In this document: positions 7,409 to 15,720 of the stretch, piece by piece
How the letters are laid out: every line of letters starts with the position of its first letter
Numbering within the stretch: position 1 is the stretch's first letter
NCBI GenBank assembly: GCA_030425685.1
Contig: JAUIAD010000022.1
Location: forward strand, 1 to 63,102
Length of the DNA stretch: 63,102 bases
Direction: 5' to 3'
Source of the DNA: Gammaproteobacteria bacterium
GTDB lineage: Bacteria; Pseudomonadota; Gammaproteobacteria; Coxiellales; Coxiellaceae
The notes under the pieces: generated by a model
Database searches by the model: none
What the model was told of the DNA's origin: nothing
What the model saw: only the letters and a program-made list of their open reading frames with translations
Program-made: the position numbers and the translations under genes

Positions 7409-8277
7409 TGGGAGTAGATACTAAACGATCATTTGGTGGTGGGTTAGAAGCGGTTCTCGGTGCGGCTAGCATACGTGTTGAAGATGCTGAATCAAATGCA
7501 AATTCACAAGAATTAAAGCAATTGATGGTTCATCAAATTGTCCCCGGCAGGTTTCAGCCACGCCGTCATTTTGATAAATCTGCGTTGCAAGAGTTGTCAG
7601 ACTCAATTGCTGCGCAAGGTATTTTACAGCCTATCGTTGTTCGGCAAATCGCACAAAATGAATATGAGATTATCGCGGGTGAGCGCCGTTGGCGAGCAGC
7701 ACAGATGGCTGCATTGCAGCAGGTTCCTTGTATTATTTGTAATATAAGTGATGAGTCAGCATTAGCCTTTGGCTTGATTGAAAACATTCAAAGACAGGAT
7801 CTTAATCCTATTGAGGAAGCGAGCGCGCTGAAACGTTTGCTAGAAGAGTTTAATATGACTCATGAGGAAGTAGCAAAGTCTGTGGGACGTTCTAGGGCTT
7901 TGGTTACTAATATGCTGAGATTGCTCAATTTAACTCAGAGCGTTCAAGACATGCTGATTGCTAAAGAAATTGATATTGGTCATGCCAGGGTGCTTTTAGT
8001 ATTTTCTCCAGAAGAACAACTATCGATGGCCAACACCATTGTTGCAAAAAAAATGTCTGTACGAGCAGCAGAAAAATTTGCTCAAGCAAAGCGACAGGGA
8101 AAATCTTATAACGATAAACCAGCGGCACAACACCCTAATTGTGGGAGTTGGTCTACAGAGCTGAGCAAAAAACTATCATCTAAAGTGAGGGTATCTCTGC
8201 CTGAAGCAGGATCAGGAAAAATTGTGATTCATGTTGACTCAGCCGATGAGGTGGAGTGGTTGATTGAGAGCTTGTAG
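7408..8277 (+). CDS. second ParB (chromosomal Spo0J/Noc-like type)
   Basis: A 289-residue ParB of the chromosomal type. It has a short N-terminal arm with KRSFGGGLEAVLG, like the ParA-interacting arm of chromosomal ParB proteins, then the ParB core with RFQPRRHF (48-55) and the AGERRWRA box (90-97), the CTP-binding region of the family. A helix-turn-helix (MTHEEVAKSVGRSRALVTNM) and a C-terminal domain follow. It is co-translated with rep by a one-base overlap and has no parA next to it. It may use the ParA at 4995, load on its own site, or act as a Rep-linked regulator. The window therefore has two different ParB proteins. Confidence 0.88.
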   Translation: MGVDTKRSFGGGLEAVLGAASIRVEDAESNANSQELKQLMVHQIVPGRFQPRRHFDKSALQELSDSIAAQGILQPIVVRQIAQNEYEIIAGERRWRAAQMAALQQVPCIICNISDESALAFGLIENIQRQDLNPIEEASALKRLLEEFNMTHEEVAKSVGRSRALVTNMLRLLNLTQSVQDMLIAKEIDIGHARVLLVFSPEEQLSMANTIVAKKMSVRAAEKFAQAKRQGKSYNDKPAAQHPNCGSWSTELSKKLSSKVRVSLPEAGSGKIVIHVDSADEVEWLIESL

Positions 8278-8295
8278 CAAAGTAGCAGCGTAGCA
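8274..8295 (+). repeat. three GTAGCA boxes 8 bp apart
   Basis: GTAGCA at 8274, 8282 and 8290 fills the short gap between the convergent parB2 and DUF3987 genes. Two more lie at 9855 and 9865, upstream of the DUF3987 start. In reverse orientation the same hexamer flanks the iterons. Confidence 0.35.
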
Positions 8296-8300
8296 ACCTC

Positions 8301-9809
8301 TTAGGATTTTGGGTTGACGAGTAGAACCGTTTTACCGTCGCGTTTTATTTCTTTCAAGTAATAGTATTCGGATAATATTTGTACAGCGTGATCACGGCGT
8401 TTCTTTTCTCGAAAAGGGCTGTATTGCTGTAGGTATCTTGGTGAGGTTTCCGTTAGTTCTTTTTCTTTGATCCAATTTAATAGTTTTATAGCATCTTGTT
8501 GCTGAATGGTTTGAGGGTTATCACCAAGAATGATTTTAGTTTCTAGTAAATGCCAGTGAATAACTTCAGCCGCATGGTCAAGTGATTCGGCGCTAATGTC
8601 ACCTTCTTTGCCACCAAATAGGTGGAAGAGGGCAGCAAGACGGGCGACATTTTCTGCAGACTTGCTGGCAAAATCCTTTATAGAAAGCCACTGATTGGCG
8701 TTTCTTAAGCCGGTTTCAACCCTGTTAAAAAACGATACCCAATTTGCCTTTGCTTGAGCAGATAAAGTTAGCGTTGGTAAATTATGACAACCTTTTTTAT
8801 CTAAGGCCAAGGATTGATTGAGACAATCAAGTAGTCGGTCATGAAACTCGGGAAGAGAGGCTAATGCTTCTGGCGGTTCTTGATAATAACGTGCCCCCAT
8901 AGAGCTTTTTGGATAGGCTACTAAACTACGCGCTAAAAAACCGCTCTGACGGCTGATACCACCATTTTTAGCAAGCATTTGCTCTAAAATCAGCGGTTGC
9001 ATCATGAGACTGACCGTTAAGCGTCGATTAGCAACGGTAAAGCTTTTGCTTGTCTTTCGATGTGCGATGAAAGCTTTTCCATCCCAAAGGCGATTAAGCA
9101 AGGCAATGAATTTGGTTGCATTTTGTTGCATGCCGTGACCACCCATCACAATGCCACCTTCATCACTCCAAAGTGATGCACTTGGCCAGCCATGTGCGAT
9201 ATGAGAGGCAAGTGCCTCTTGTGTAGCGTCTTCAAAAAACAATACTGGCAGCAAGGGAACATCGGGTTCGTTTTCAACCATTTGGACTAACATTTGGCGT
9301 AGTATTTCAGTGTTGTCGCCTATCAGTGCGCTTCTGCGAATTTGTGACAAGAGCCCTTCTTTTTCGACCTTCCAAGCGTAATGTATGGTTTGAGCTGCTT
9401 TAACTTCGGGCTCTAATTGTTTTCTCATGTTTAACTGCCATTCACGAATCGCGTGACTAAAAGCATAATCAGCAGCGCTTTTGCGTTCGCCGGAATTTGC
9501 AACGACTAGAAAGTATAATGAAACTGGACTCACAAGCATGCGGTCACGTGCAACGTTTGCTAAAGTTTGACATGCCAATGAAACATTGGCTAGCGCACTG
9601 CAAGCGATCAAAGGTAATGGTTGTTGACCGTACTGCTGATAGGCAGAAATCGCGTTTTGGATAATAGGCGGCAAGGCGTGTAAAGGGTAGGGGGCACTGT
9701 TTTCAGTCTCTGGAATAATTGAAACTGGGTCTGGCCAATCTTCTTGCAATCTATTTGTGTTGGATGATTCAATTTCAACGATGGGAGCTTCCATAAAAGT
9801 CGTGGTCAT
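8301..9809 (-). CDS. DUF3987 (YfjI-like) protein
   Basis: A 502-residue protein of the DUF3987/YfjI type, common on phages, plasmids and genomic islands and often described as primase- or helicase-associated. The N-terminal part with YPLHALPPIIQNAISAY is diagnostic. A P-loop-like VANSGERKS (residues 103-111) takes the place of the usual GxSGxGKS and lacks the standard glycine before Lys. FFEDATQEAL and SDEGGIVMGG further on are shared with the family. It is convergent with parB2, 24 bases away, and has no partner genes on its strand. A role in plasmid DNA processing is likely, but the biochemical activity is not established for the family. Confidence 0.75.
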   Translation of the reverse strand: MTTTFMEAPIVEIESSNTNRLQEDWPDPVSIIPETENSAPYPLHALPPIIQNAISAYQQYGQQPLPLIACSALANVSLACQTLANVARDRMLVSPVSLYFLVVANSGERKSAADYAFSHAIREWQLNMRKQLEPEVKAAQTIHYAWKVEKEGLLSQIRRSALIGDNTEILRQMLVQMVENEPDVPLLPVLFFEDATQEALASHIAHGWPSASLWSDEGGIVMGGHGMQQNATKFIALLNRLWDGKAFIAHRKTSKSFTVANRRLTVSLMMQPLILEQMLAKNGGISRQSGFLARSLVAYPKSSMGARYYQEPPEALASLPEFHDRLLDCLNQSLALDKKGCHNLPTLTLSAQAKANWVSFFNRVETGLRNANQWLSIKDFASKSAENVARLAALFHLFGGKEGDISAESLDHAAEVIHWHLLETKIILGDNPQTIQQQDAIKLLNWIKEKELTETSPRYLQQYSPFREKKRRDHAVQILSEYYYLKEIKRDGKTVLLVNPKS

Positions 9810-9957
9810 TGCCTGAAATCCTAAAAATTAACAATTGACTCTACCTTACTCGATGTAGCAGAATGTAGCAACAACATTTTTGCTGGACGAGACTGTTTAA
9901 ATTTGAGCAGGCTGTGTTCAAAGCAGGAATGTGTTCTCTAATGAAATAGAGTTAATT
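9810..9957. promoter_or_regulatory. divergent upstream region of DUF3987 gene and cargo 1
   Basis: This 148-base gap separates two divergent genes. It contains two GTAGCA boxes (9855, 9865) and must hold promoters for both directions. I could not place exact -10/-35 elements. Confidence 0.35.
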
Positions 9958-10638
9958 ATGTTTAAAGAAATGCTGGATTTAACACAGACGATTGATAAAG
10001 GAATTCCTGATTGGGATGGCAGTTGTGGATTTCAAATGAGGCAGGTGATGGGCTACCTAGATGGGGCATGTGTGCAAGAACTTAAGATGCCCAATGGTAT
10101 TGGAACACACATGGATGCCCCAAGTCATTTCATAGAGGCTGGTCAGGATATAGCCAGCATGGAGGTTGGCCAATTAATCTGTCCGGGTGTCGTCATTGAT
10201 GTTTCTATGAAAGCCGATCAAAATTATACGCTAAATATTAACGATATTATTGCGATTGAAGCGCAGCATGGTGCCGTACCAGAGAAATCCATTGTGATTA
10301 TTCATACTGGTTGGGGCAGGAAGTGGGATGATGCTATTCAATATCGTAATGAAGATGCCCAAGGCCTGATGTGTTTTCCAAAAGTATCCCTTGAAGCAGC
10401 AGAATTGCTTTTGGAGCGAAAGGTTAATGGTATTGCAATTGATACGTTGTCCCCTGATTGGCCAGATTCTGATTATCCCGTTCATCATGCTTTGCTGGGT
10501 GCGGGGAAGTTTATTATTGAAAATATCAGGGTAGTTGATGCATTACCTACAGTTGGTTTTACTGTTGTAGCGTTGCCCATTAAAATCAAGTTCGCTACAG
10601 AGGCTCCATGTCGTGTTGTGGCAATTGTAGAAAAATGA
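9958..10638 (+). CDS. cyclase / kynurenine formamidase-like metal hydrolase
   Basis: A 226-residue member of the cyclase family (PF04199), which includes kynurenine formamidases, isatin hydrolases and polyketide cyclase-like enzymes. The metal-binding signature HxDxPxH is intact: His51, Asp53, Pro55, His57 in THMDAPSHF. The second conserved region IDTLSPDWPDSDYPVHHALL is also present. The ATG at 9958 is chosen; an upstream GTG at 9931 is in frame but poorly supported. It heads a set of closely packed genes on the plus strand and overlaps the next gene in an ATGA. The substrate is unknown; hydrolysis of an amide or lactam ring is the family reaction. Confidence 0.85.
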   Translation: MFKEMLDLTQTIDKGIPDWDGSCGFQMRQVMGYLDGACVQELKMPNGIGTHMDAPSHFIEAGQDIASMEVGQLICPGVVIDVSMKADQNYTLNINDIIAIEAQHGAVPEKSIVIIHTGWGRKWDDAIQYRNEDAQGLMCFPKVSLEAAELLLERKVNGIAIDTLSPDWPDSDYPVHHALLGAGKFIIENIRVVDALPTVGFTVVALPIKIKFATEAPCRVVAIVEK

Positions 10639-11480
10639 AAAGAGAATTCTTGATGAATGCACTTTATTCAAAATATGGCTACCGAGCTCAGCTGATTTCA
10701 ACAAATCCTGGTGTGCCGTTACATTGGTTGTTTCTTCCTGGTGGACCAGGTTTAGGTTCAGAGAGTTTTTCGAACTTGGGGGAAAGGTTAAAATTGCCAG
10801 GCAATACTTGGTATATTGATTACCCGAACGATGGTAGCAATCAAGTCTCTCAGGTAAATCATTTTGAAGATTGGCGTCAGGGGTTACTTGACTTAGTGTG
10901 TTCATTTAGAAACGTTGTTATTGTAGCGCATTCATTTAGTGGAATGTTTGTCCTGTCAGAAGCTTCGATCGAAAAACATATTAAGGGATTAGTACTCCTC
11001 AATACATCACCTAACGCAAACTGGATGCAAGAGATCTCAAAGCAAGCCGAAAAATTTCATTTGCCTGATGTATCTGAGGCGCAAGCTCAGTATCAAAGCA
11101 ATCCTAGTGATGAAATGTTTAAAAAATTAACCATAAATTGTGCGCCTTATTTCTTTTCAGAATCAGCATTGAGTGAAGGTAAAAGTCTCCTTCAAGAGTT
11201 GCCGTATTCGCATAAATCTTACAGCTGGGCTGGAGAAGCTTTTCATCCTGGGTATCAAGCTACATTTATCCCATTTATTCCCACCTTAATTATCGGAGGT
11301 GAGTATGACCATGTGACGCCAAGCACCTTGTTCAGTAACAATAGAAGTTGGCATAGAAAGCATATAAAGATTGAATGCTTAAGTGGAGCGGGCCATTTTT
11401 CATGGCTCGATGCAGTTGAAGATATTCATAGATTGCTTATCGTCTTCAGTAAAAAGGTATTGGTAGATGCTGGCTCTTGA
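10635..11480 (+). CDS. alpha/beta hydrolase (proline iminopeptidase-like)
   Basis: A 281-residue alpha/beta hydrolase. The oxyanion-hole segment GGPG is at residues 36-39, as in proline iminopeptidases. The nucleophile elbow is AHSFSG with Ser100, the acid is Asp226 in GEYDHVTP and the base is His255 in GAGHFSW. The triad is complete. The ATG overlaps the stop of the cyclase gene (ATGA), so the two are coupled; a further ATG at 10653 is possible. It overlaps the next gene by 14 bases. It may act in series with the cyclase on the same small molecule. No signal peptide, so cytoplasmic. Confidence 0.82.
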   Translation: MKREFLMNALYSKYGYRAQLISTNPGVPLHWLFLPGGPGLGSESFSNLGERLKLPGNTWYIDYPNDGSNQVSQVNHFEDWRQGLLDLVCSFRNVVIVAHSFSGMFVLSEASIEKHIKGLVLLNTSPNANWMQEISKQAEKFHLPDVSEAQAQYQSNPSDEMFKKLTINCAPYFFSESALSEGKSLLQELPYSHKSYSWAGEAFHPGYQATFIPFIPTLIIGGEYDHVTPSTLFSNNRSWHRKHIKIECLSGAGHFSWLDAVEDIHRLLIVFSKKVLVDAGS

Positions 11481-11994
11481 AGAATTAGGTAATAAAATTT
11501 GTATTATCGGATTTTCTTCCAGTGGCAAATCGACTTTGGGTGATATGTTGTCGAAGAAGTTAAGCATTCCTGTGACACATTTAGACTTAATTGCCCATGA
11601 CCACAATACAAATTGGCAAAGAAAGTCAGATTCGGAATTAGTTAAGTTGCATAATCAGGTGTTAGAAGAAGAGTGCTGGATTATTGAAGGAAACTACTCT
11701 GTTTGTATGAAAGAGCGTTTTTCGATGGCAACAGCAATTATTTGGCTTGATTTTAACGTAGTGACATCCGCTGTTCGTTACATTAAACGATGTGTTTCGG
11801 GTGGTAAAAATAGGGTGGGAAAGTTGCCCGGTAGTCGGAAAGAGTTTTCATTTTGGTTGCTTAAGCATATTTTGTTCGTTTATCCAAAAAGACGTATAAG
11901 ATATCACTCATTGATAGGGTTAATGCATGCACCTATTGTTAAAATTACTTCAATGAGCGAATTAGAAAATATCAAAAGCTTCTGGAGGATTTAG
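11467..11994 (+). CDS. P-loop nucleoside/adenylate kinase-like protein
   Basis: A 175-residue P-loop NTPase with Walker A GFSSSGKST at residues 15-23 and an N-terminal beta strand KICII. It resembles the FlaR/topology-modulation and shikimate/adenylate kinase-like group: THLDLIAHD matches the substrate-binding aspartate region and WIIEGNYS the segment before the lid. RYIKRCVSGGKNR could be the arginine-rich lid. It overlaps the hydrolase gene and is therefore part of the same operon. Phosphorylation of a small molecule is likely but the substrate is unknown. Confidence 0.7.
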   Translation: MLALEELGNKICIIGFSSSGKSTLGDMLSKKLSIPVTHLDLIAHDHNTNWQRKSDSELVKLHNQVLEEECWIIEGNYSVCMKERFSMATAIIWLDFNVVTSAVRYIKRCVSGGKNRVGKLPGSRKEFSFWLLKHILFVYPKRRIRYHSLIGLMHAPIVKITSMSELENIKSFWRI

Positions 11995-12024
11995 TCCATC
12001 ATTAATTTATTGAAGGCGAGATAT

Positions 12025-12405
12025 ATGAATATTGAATTACATCATATTGCGATCATTGTTTCCGATATTGAAAGAGCGAGAAAGTTTTACAGTGACATTC
12101 TTGGGTTTAGAGAAATAGAAAGGCCTAATTTTTTCATAAAAGGTATTTGGTATGACCTGGGTAAATTTCAGTTGCACCTTATGTTGCATGAAGACTCAGA
12201 ATGTCAAAAACCTCATCCTTTGTGTAAAACAGTTAAGCCTCATTTTGCACTAACACTCAGTAAACATGATATGGATGTGATGGTAAACAAACTATTGGAA
12301 GAGAAGATATCTATTATTGATGATTCATCCTCTACTGAATGTCGTGACGAGTTATTTTTCCATGACTATGATGGAAATCTAATTGAGCTTAATGCTAGGA
12401 AGTAA
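12025..12405 (+). CDS. VOC-family (glyoxalase/bleomycin resistance-like) protein
   Basis: A 126-residue vicinal-oxygen-chelate protein. It shows the first beta-alpha-beta-beta-beta unit with LHHIAIIVSDIERARKFY (first metal His in HHIAI), LGF, then FQLHLML, and a second unit ending FFHDYDGNLIEL, in which the Glu is the usual metal ligand. The family includes glyoxalase I, ring-cleavage dioxygenases and fosfomycin or bleomycin resistance proteins. ATG 12025 is preceded by GGCGAG at 5 bases. It ends the plus-strand run and faces the LysR gene. In this setting a binding or detoxifying role is plausible. Confidence 0.82.
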   Translation: MNIELHHIAIIVSDIERARKFYSDILGFREIERPNFFIKGIWYDLGKFQLHLMLHEDSECQKPHPLCKTVKPHFALTLSKHDMDVMVNKLLEEKISIIDDSSSTECRDELFFHDYDGNLIELNARK

Positions 12406-12526
12406 GGAAATGCAGATATCCTGATAAATGTAAAAAACTGAAGGCATTTAAAAATACTAAATTTGGATGCCGACACCTTGGGCAGAGGTTTGGGTATGCA
12501 GAAAAATGAGCTTAATTGTTCTTTAT

Positions 12527-13405
12527 TCAATTCAACTTAAATATTAACTCGATAAACTTTTTAATTTTTGGTTGAACAAACCGATGCTTTTGATAGTAAA
12601 CATAAAGAGGAATGGCTGGTTTAATATGTGGCTTTAGTATTTCGATCAAGCTGCCATTTTTCAATTCGTTTTCAACCATATAGTCATGTAATTGTATGAT
12701 TCCAAGATGATTAAGAGCACAGGTCTTCATAAAGTGAGCGCTGTTCAATTTAAGTCTAGGAGAAAGGTTGAGGGGTTGTTTCTGTTTTAGGTCAACAATA
12801 ACATTATCAATTCTTCTGCCCGAGTGTGGGATATAAGCATGATGCTCAAGATCTTTGATGGTTTTTGGTGTCCCACAACTTTTTAAATACTCAGGGGATG
12901 CGCAAAGGACATAACGTGTTTCACCTATTGGCCTGGCAACTATATCTTGGGGTGCTGGCCAATTGATTCCAAACACAATATCTATTTGTTCTCTGTGCAT
13001 GTCTGGCATGCGCTCCTCAGACAGTATGTCAACAGTCACTTCGGGATATTTTTCTATATATTTTTTAATTATATTTGCCAACAGTTTTTCAGAAAAATAA
13101 GGGTTACAGCTCACCCTTAAGTGACCTGACGGTGATTTATTGAATCCAGTTATAAGTTCTTGTGCTGTATCCAGTTCATTTTTAATTTTCCTGCATTGAT
13201 CAAGCAGAAGTTCTCCTTCTTCTGTTAAGCGAATGCTTCGAGTGGTTCTAATGAAGAGAGGTGTTTTTAGTGATTCTTCTAGTAGTCGTATTGTGTTGCT
13301 AATAGCCGCTTTTGATACGCCCATTTTATTGGCTGCTGCAGTAAAGCTGCCATTTTCTGCAACGCACAGGAAGGTTTCAAAATGGTGCAATGGATGGTGA
13401 GTCAT
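12527..13405 (-). CDS. LysR-type transcriptional regulator
   Basis: A 292-residue LTTR. The N-terminal winged helix-turn-helix occupies about residues 1-60 (HFETFLCVAENGSFTAAANKMGVSK, recognisable by ENGSFTAAA and the recognition helix ISNTIRLLEE). The effector-binding domain follows from about residue 90. It is divergent from an MFS exporter gene, the usual layout for an LTTR that controls an exporter. The intergenic region contains a perfect inverted repeat at 13427-13442. It is clearly related in the effector domain to the second LysR at 41623-42498. Confidence 0.9.
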   Translation of the reverse strand: MTHHPLHHFETFLCVAENGSFTAAANKMGVSKAAISNTIRLLEESLKTPLFIRTTRSIRLTEEGELLLDQCRKIKNELDTAQELITGFNKSPSGHLRVSCNPYFSEKLLANIIKKYIEKYPEVTVDILSEERMPDMHREQIDIVFGINWPAPQDIVARPIGETRYVLCASPEYLKSCGTPKTIKDLEHHAYIPHSGRRIDNVIVDLKQKQPLNLSPRLKLNSAHFMKTCALNHLGIIQLHDYMVENELKNGSLIEILKPHIKPAIPLYVYYQKHRFVQPKIKKFIELIFKLN

Positions 13406-13426
13406 AAAGTATATTGTTTAGTTTAT

Positions 13427-13442
13427 ATTAACAATAGTTAAT
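13427..13442. promoter_or_regulatory. candidate LysR operator
   Basis: ATTAAC-AATA-GTTAAT, a perfect 6+4+6 inverted repeat with the T-N11-A character of LTTR sites, lies 22 bases from the LysR start and about 78 bases from the MFS start. Confidence 0.5.
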
Positions 13443-13519
13443 TATACAGGTGATTGTAAATCAAATCAAGATAATATAAGCTTCTATCAGTTGTGTGTCT
13501 AGAGGCAGGTAATATTAAG

Positions 13520-14704
13520 ATGATAGGCCGTTTAAAAATAGTATTAATGTTGAGCTATATTTGCATTGCATCTGCTTCGGCAGCCATTATTACACCCGCA
13601 TTACCTGCAATAGAGGCTGCTTTTAAGTTAAGCCATGGCGCGCTGGAATGGGTTGTATCAATATTCCTATTAGGCTATGTCATAGGTCAGCTTCCTTATG
13701 GGATTATTGCTAATCGTTTTGGGCGTGTGCGGGCGCTTCGATCAGGACTTATTCTGAATTGCCTAGGCATCATAGTTTGTATTGCTGCAGCTAATCTTCT
13801 CAATTATCCTCTGCTGTTGGCGGGACGGATGCTGACAGCACTAGGTGCTGCGAGTGGCCTATCGTGCACTTTTATGCTGATTAATGAAACACTCTCATCT
13901 GATCAGGCTAAACGTGCAATGTCTTTTGCAATTGTCTCGTTTACATTGGGCATAGGGTTGTCAGTTGCAGTGGGTGGTATTGTCACGCAAAACTTAAGTT
14001 GGAAATACTGTTTTGCAGTGCTCCTGCTACATGGTTTCCTTATGTTTTACCTAACAAAATTTTTGGATGAAACGCTGAAGAACCCCATTAAGATCAAGGT
14101 TACAAAGACACTATGTGATTTAGTTAAGATGGCTAGAAACAAGCGGCTAATTGTTTTTTCTTTATTAGTTGGTTTCGTGTCTGCATTTGCTTATTGTTAT
14201 TCTGCAGCCGCGCCGATCTTTTCAAAGAATAGTTTGCATTTATTACCTGACCAATATGGTTATTGGAATTTAGTGAACATGATCGGTATGTTGGGGAGTG
14301 GTTTTCTAGGTGCATACTTGATGAAACGTGTTGGGCCAAGGAATCTTTTGATTATTGGCGTTGTGTGTTTGCTTCCAGTTTTCGCTTTGTTTATATTGAT
14401 AGCTGCGCTAAATATAAAAAGTGGCGTGTTGTTTTTTATGACGTCGGCAGGATTTTATCTATTTAGTGGTATGCTATTTCCAGCGGGTTCTTACTTTGCG
14501 CTCAATATGATATCTGATAAAGCAAATGCTTCAAGTGCTATGTCTTTTATTAATATGGGGTCAGCAATGATTGGCGTGATTATTTTAGGGTACATGCCTT
14601 TTTCATCAATAACATCGTTTATTGTCGTATTAATGGCTTTCTTTGTTATTTCTGTTTTATTGGTAACGCCTTATTTGTTGAAAGAAAATGTCTCGACACA
14701 GTAA
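13520..14704 (+). CDS. MFS exporter, Bcr/CflA-like (DHA1)
   Basis: A 394-residue major facilitator with twelve predicted membrane helices. The N-terminal half has TPALPAIEAAF and, in the loop between helices 2 and 3, GIIANRFGRVRALRSG, the MFS motif A. Motif C-like glycine-rich segments follow in helix 5 (FTLGIGLSVAVGG). The type is a proton-driven drug exporter of the inner membrane. ATG 13520 has AGGCAGG ten bases upstream; an in-frame GTG at 13493 lies further out. It is divergent from LysR and converges with the phosphotransferase gene with only two bases between stop codons. Confidence 0.88.
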   Translation: MIGRLKIVLMLSYICIASASAAIITPALPAIEAAFKLSHGALEWVVSIFLLGYVIGQLPYGIIANRFGRVRALRSGLILNCLGIIVCIAAANLLNYPLLLAGRMLTALGAASGLSCTFMLINETLSSDQAKRAMSFAIVSFTLGIGLSVAVGGIVTQNLSWKYCFAVLLLHGFLMFYLTKFLDETLKNPIKIKVTKTLCDLVKMARNKRLIVFSLLVGFVSAFAYCYSAAAPIFSKNSLHLLPDQYGYWNLVNMIGMLGSGFLGAYLMKRVGPRNLLIIGVVCLLPVFALFILIAALNIKSGVLFFMTSAGFYLFSGMLFPAGSYFALNMISDKANASSAMSFINMGSAMIGVIILGYMPFSSITSFIVVLMAFFVISVLLVTPYLLKENVSTQ

Positions 14705-14706
14705 TG

Positions 14707-15711
14707 TTAGAACCGCTTCCAATGATTCATGGTGTCGTTGAATAATGTGATAATATCTTTAGTTAAGTTGGGCCTGTCTATGCTGGTTTTTGAGTCGAGA
14801 ACACTAAGTAACGAAAGGATGTCTAATAATTTAGACGACTTCTTCCAGTCGGGCGGTAGTGGTTTGCCTTCGAATAAAATACCATCAATAAATCTTCGTT
14901 CATAAATTTCTGGGAGTTTGTGGCTATAACGGAGAAACAGTCCTATATCAAAAAGAGAATTACCAGCAAAAGCAAACTCCCAATCTAAAATAGCCGATAC
15001 TTTATATTGATTATTAATTTTTTTAACAAGCAGATTCGATGGATCGAAATCCGCATGCGTTAGGTTCGCTGTATTTTGATCGGGAAGGTAACGGGCATTA
15101 TCCTGAGTGAATGAAAAAAGCTGATTTGCTAATTCTTTTCCGATAGCTGATTTCACTTTGTCGCTTTTTAAGCAGGTTTGAATGAAGAACAAATAGTCTT
15201 CCTGTTTTGAAAATGGGATCACGCTAAGGCTTTTATCGAAAAAACCAGGCTGATTAAATGTGATTTGTCTTAATCCATTTAAGCAAGTGCCCGCTGAAAA
15301 CGCGCAATCAGCAATGTCTTCTGGATTTCCCTGAAGTATGACATCCCTCATAAGAACGCCGTCAATAAATTCTATGATGGCGAATGGGTGTGGTATTTTG
15401 TCACAGGTATCATTGGCATAAAAAATGGATGGGACTGGTACTTTGTTTTTTAATAGCTTGTGCAGTGCTGCTTCACGGTAAAAAGCATCACTGTCACGTG
15501 TGTAAATTCTAAGGACATAGCTTGTCTTATTATCAAGTGCGATCTTATAGTTTGTATTGGCGCACCCATTGGATAACAGAGACAGGCTCAAAAGTTTCGC
15601 ATCAATAAAATCGGTAATCAACGCCTTTGCCGTCTTTTCATTTAAATGAAAAGGCTCAAATCGCCTTTCCCAGTTTATCTTTAACAGGTTGGTATTTTGT
15701 AAACTATCCAT
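14707..15711 (-). CDS. APH-fold phosphotransferase
   Basis: A 334-residue aminoglycoside phosphotransferase/choline kinase-type enzyme. The catalytic loop is HADFDPSN (residues 219-226) with Asp221 as base and Asn226 as metal ligand, followed by ILDWEFA (241-247) with Asp243 as the DFG-like aspartate. The N-lobe shows SNGCANTNYKI as the nucleotide loop and VLRIYTRD as the beta-3 region. It lies nine bases after the methyltransferase stop, so the two form an operon. The substrate could be an antibiotic, a nucleoside or another small alcohol. Aminoglycoside resistance cannot be claimed from sequence. Confidence 0.8.
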   Translation of the reverse strand: MDSLQNTNLLKINWERRFEPFHLNEKTAKALITDFIDAKLLSLSLLSNGCANTNYKIALDNKTSYVLRIYTRDSDAFYREAALHKLLKNKVPVPSIFYANDTCDKIPHPFAIIEFIDGVLMRDVILQGNPEDIADCAFSAGTCLNGLRQITFNQPGFFDKSLSVIPFSKQEDYLFFIQTCLKSDKVKSAIGKELANQLFSFTQDNARYLPDQNTANLTHADFDPSNLLVKKINNQYKVSAILDWEFAFAGNSLFDIGLFLRYSHKLPEIYERRFIDGILFEGKPLPPDWKKSSKLLDILSLLSVLDSKTSIDRPNLTKDIITLFNDTMNHWKRF

Positions 15712-15720
15712 AGGCTGACT

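Noticed and set aside
14707-15711. Calling the APH-fold protein an aminoglycoside resistance enzyme
   Set aside because: Only general kinase motifs are visible; substrate cannot be derived and the family is very broad.
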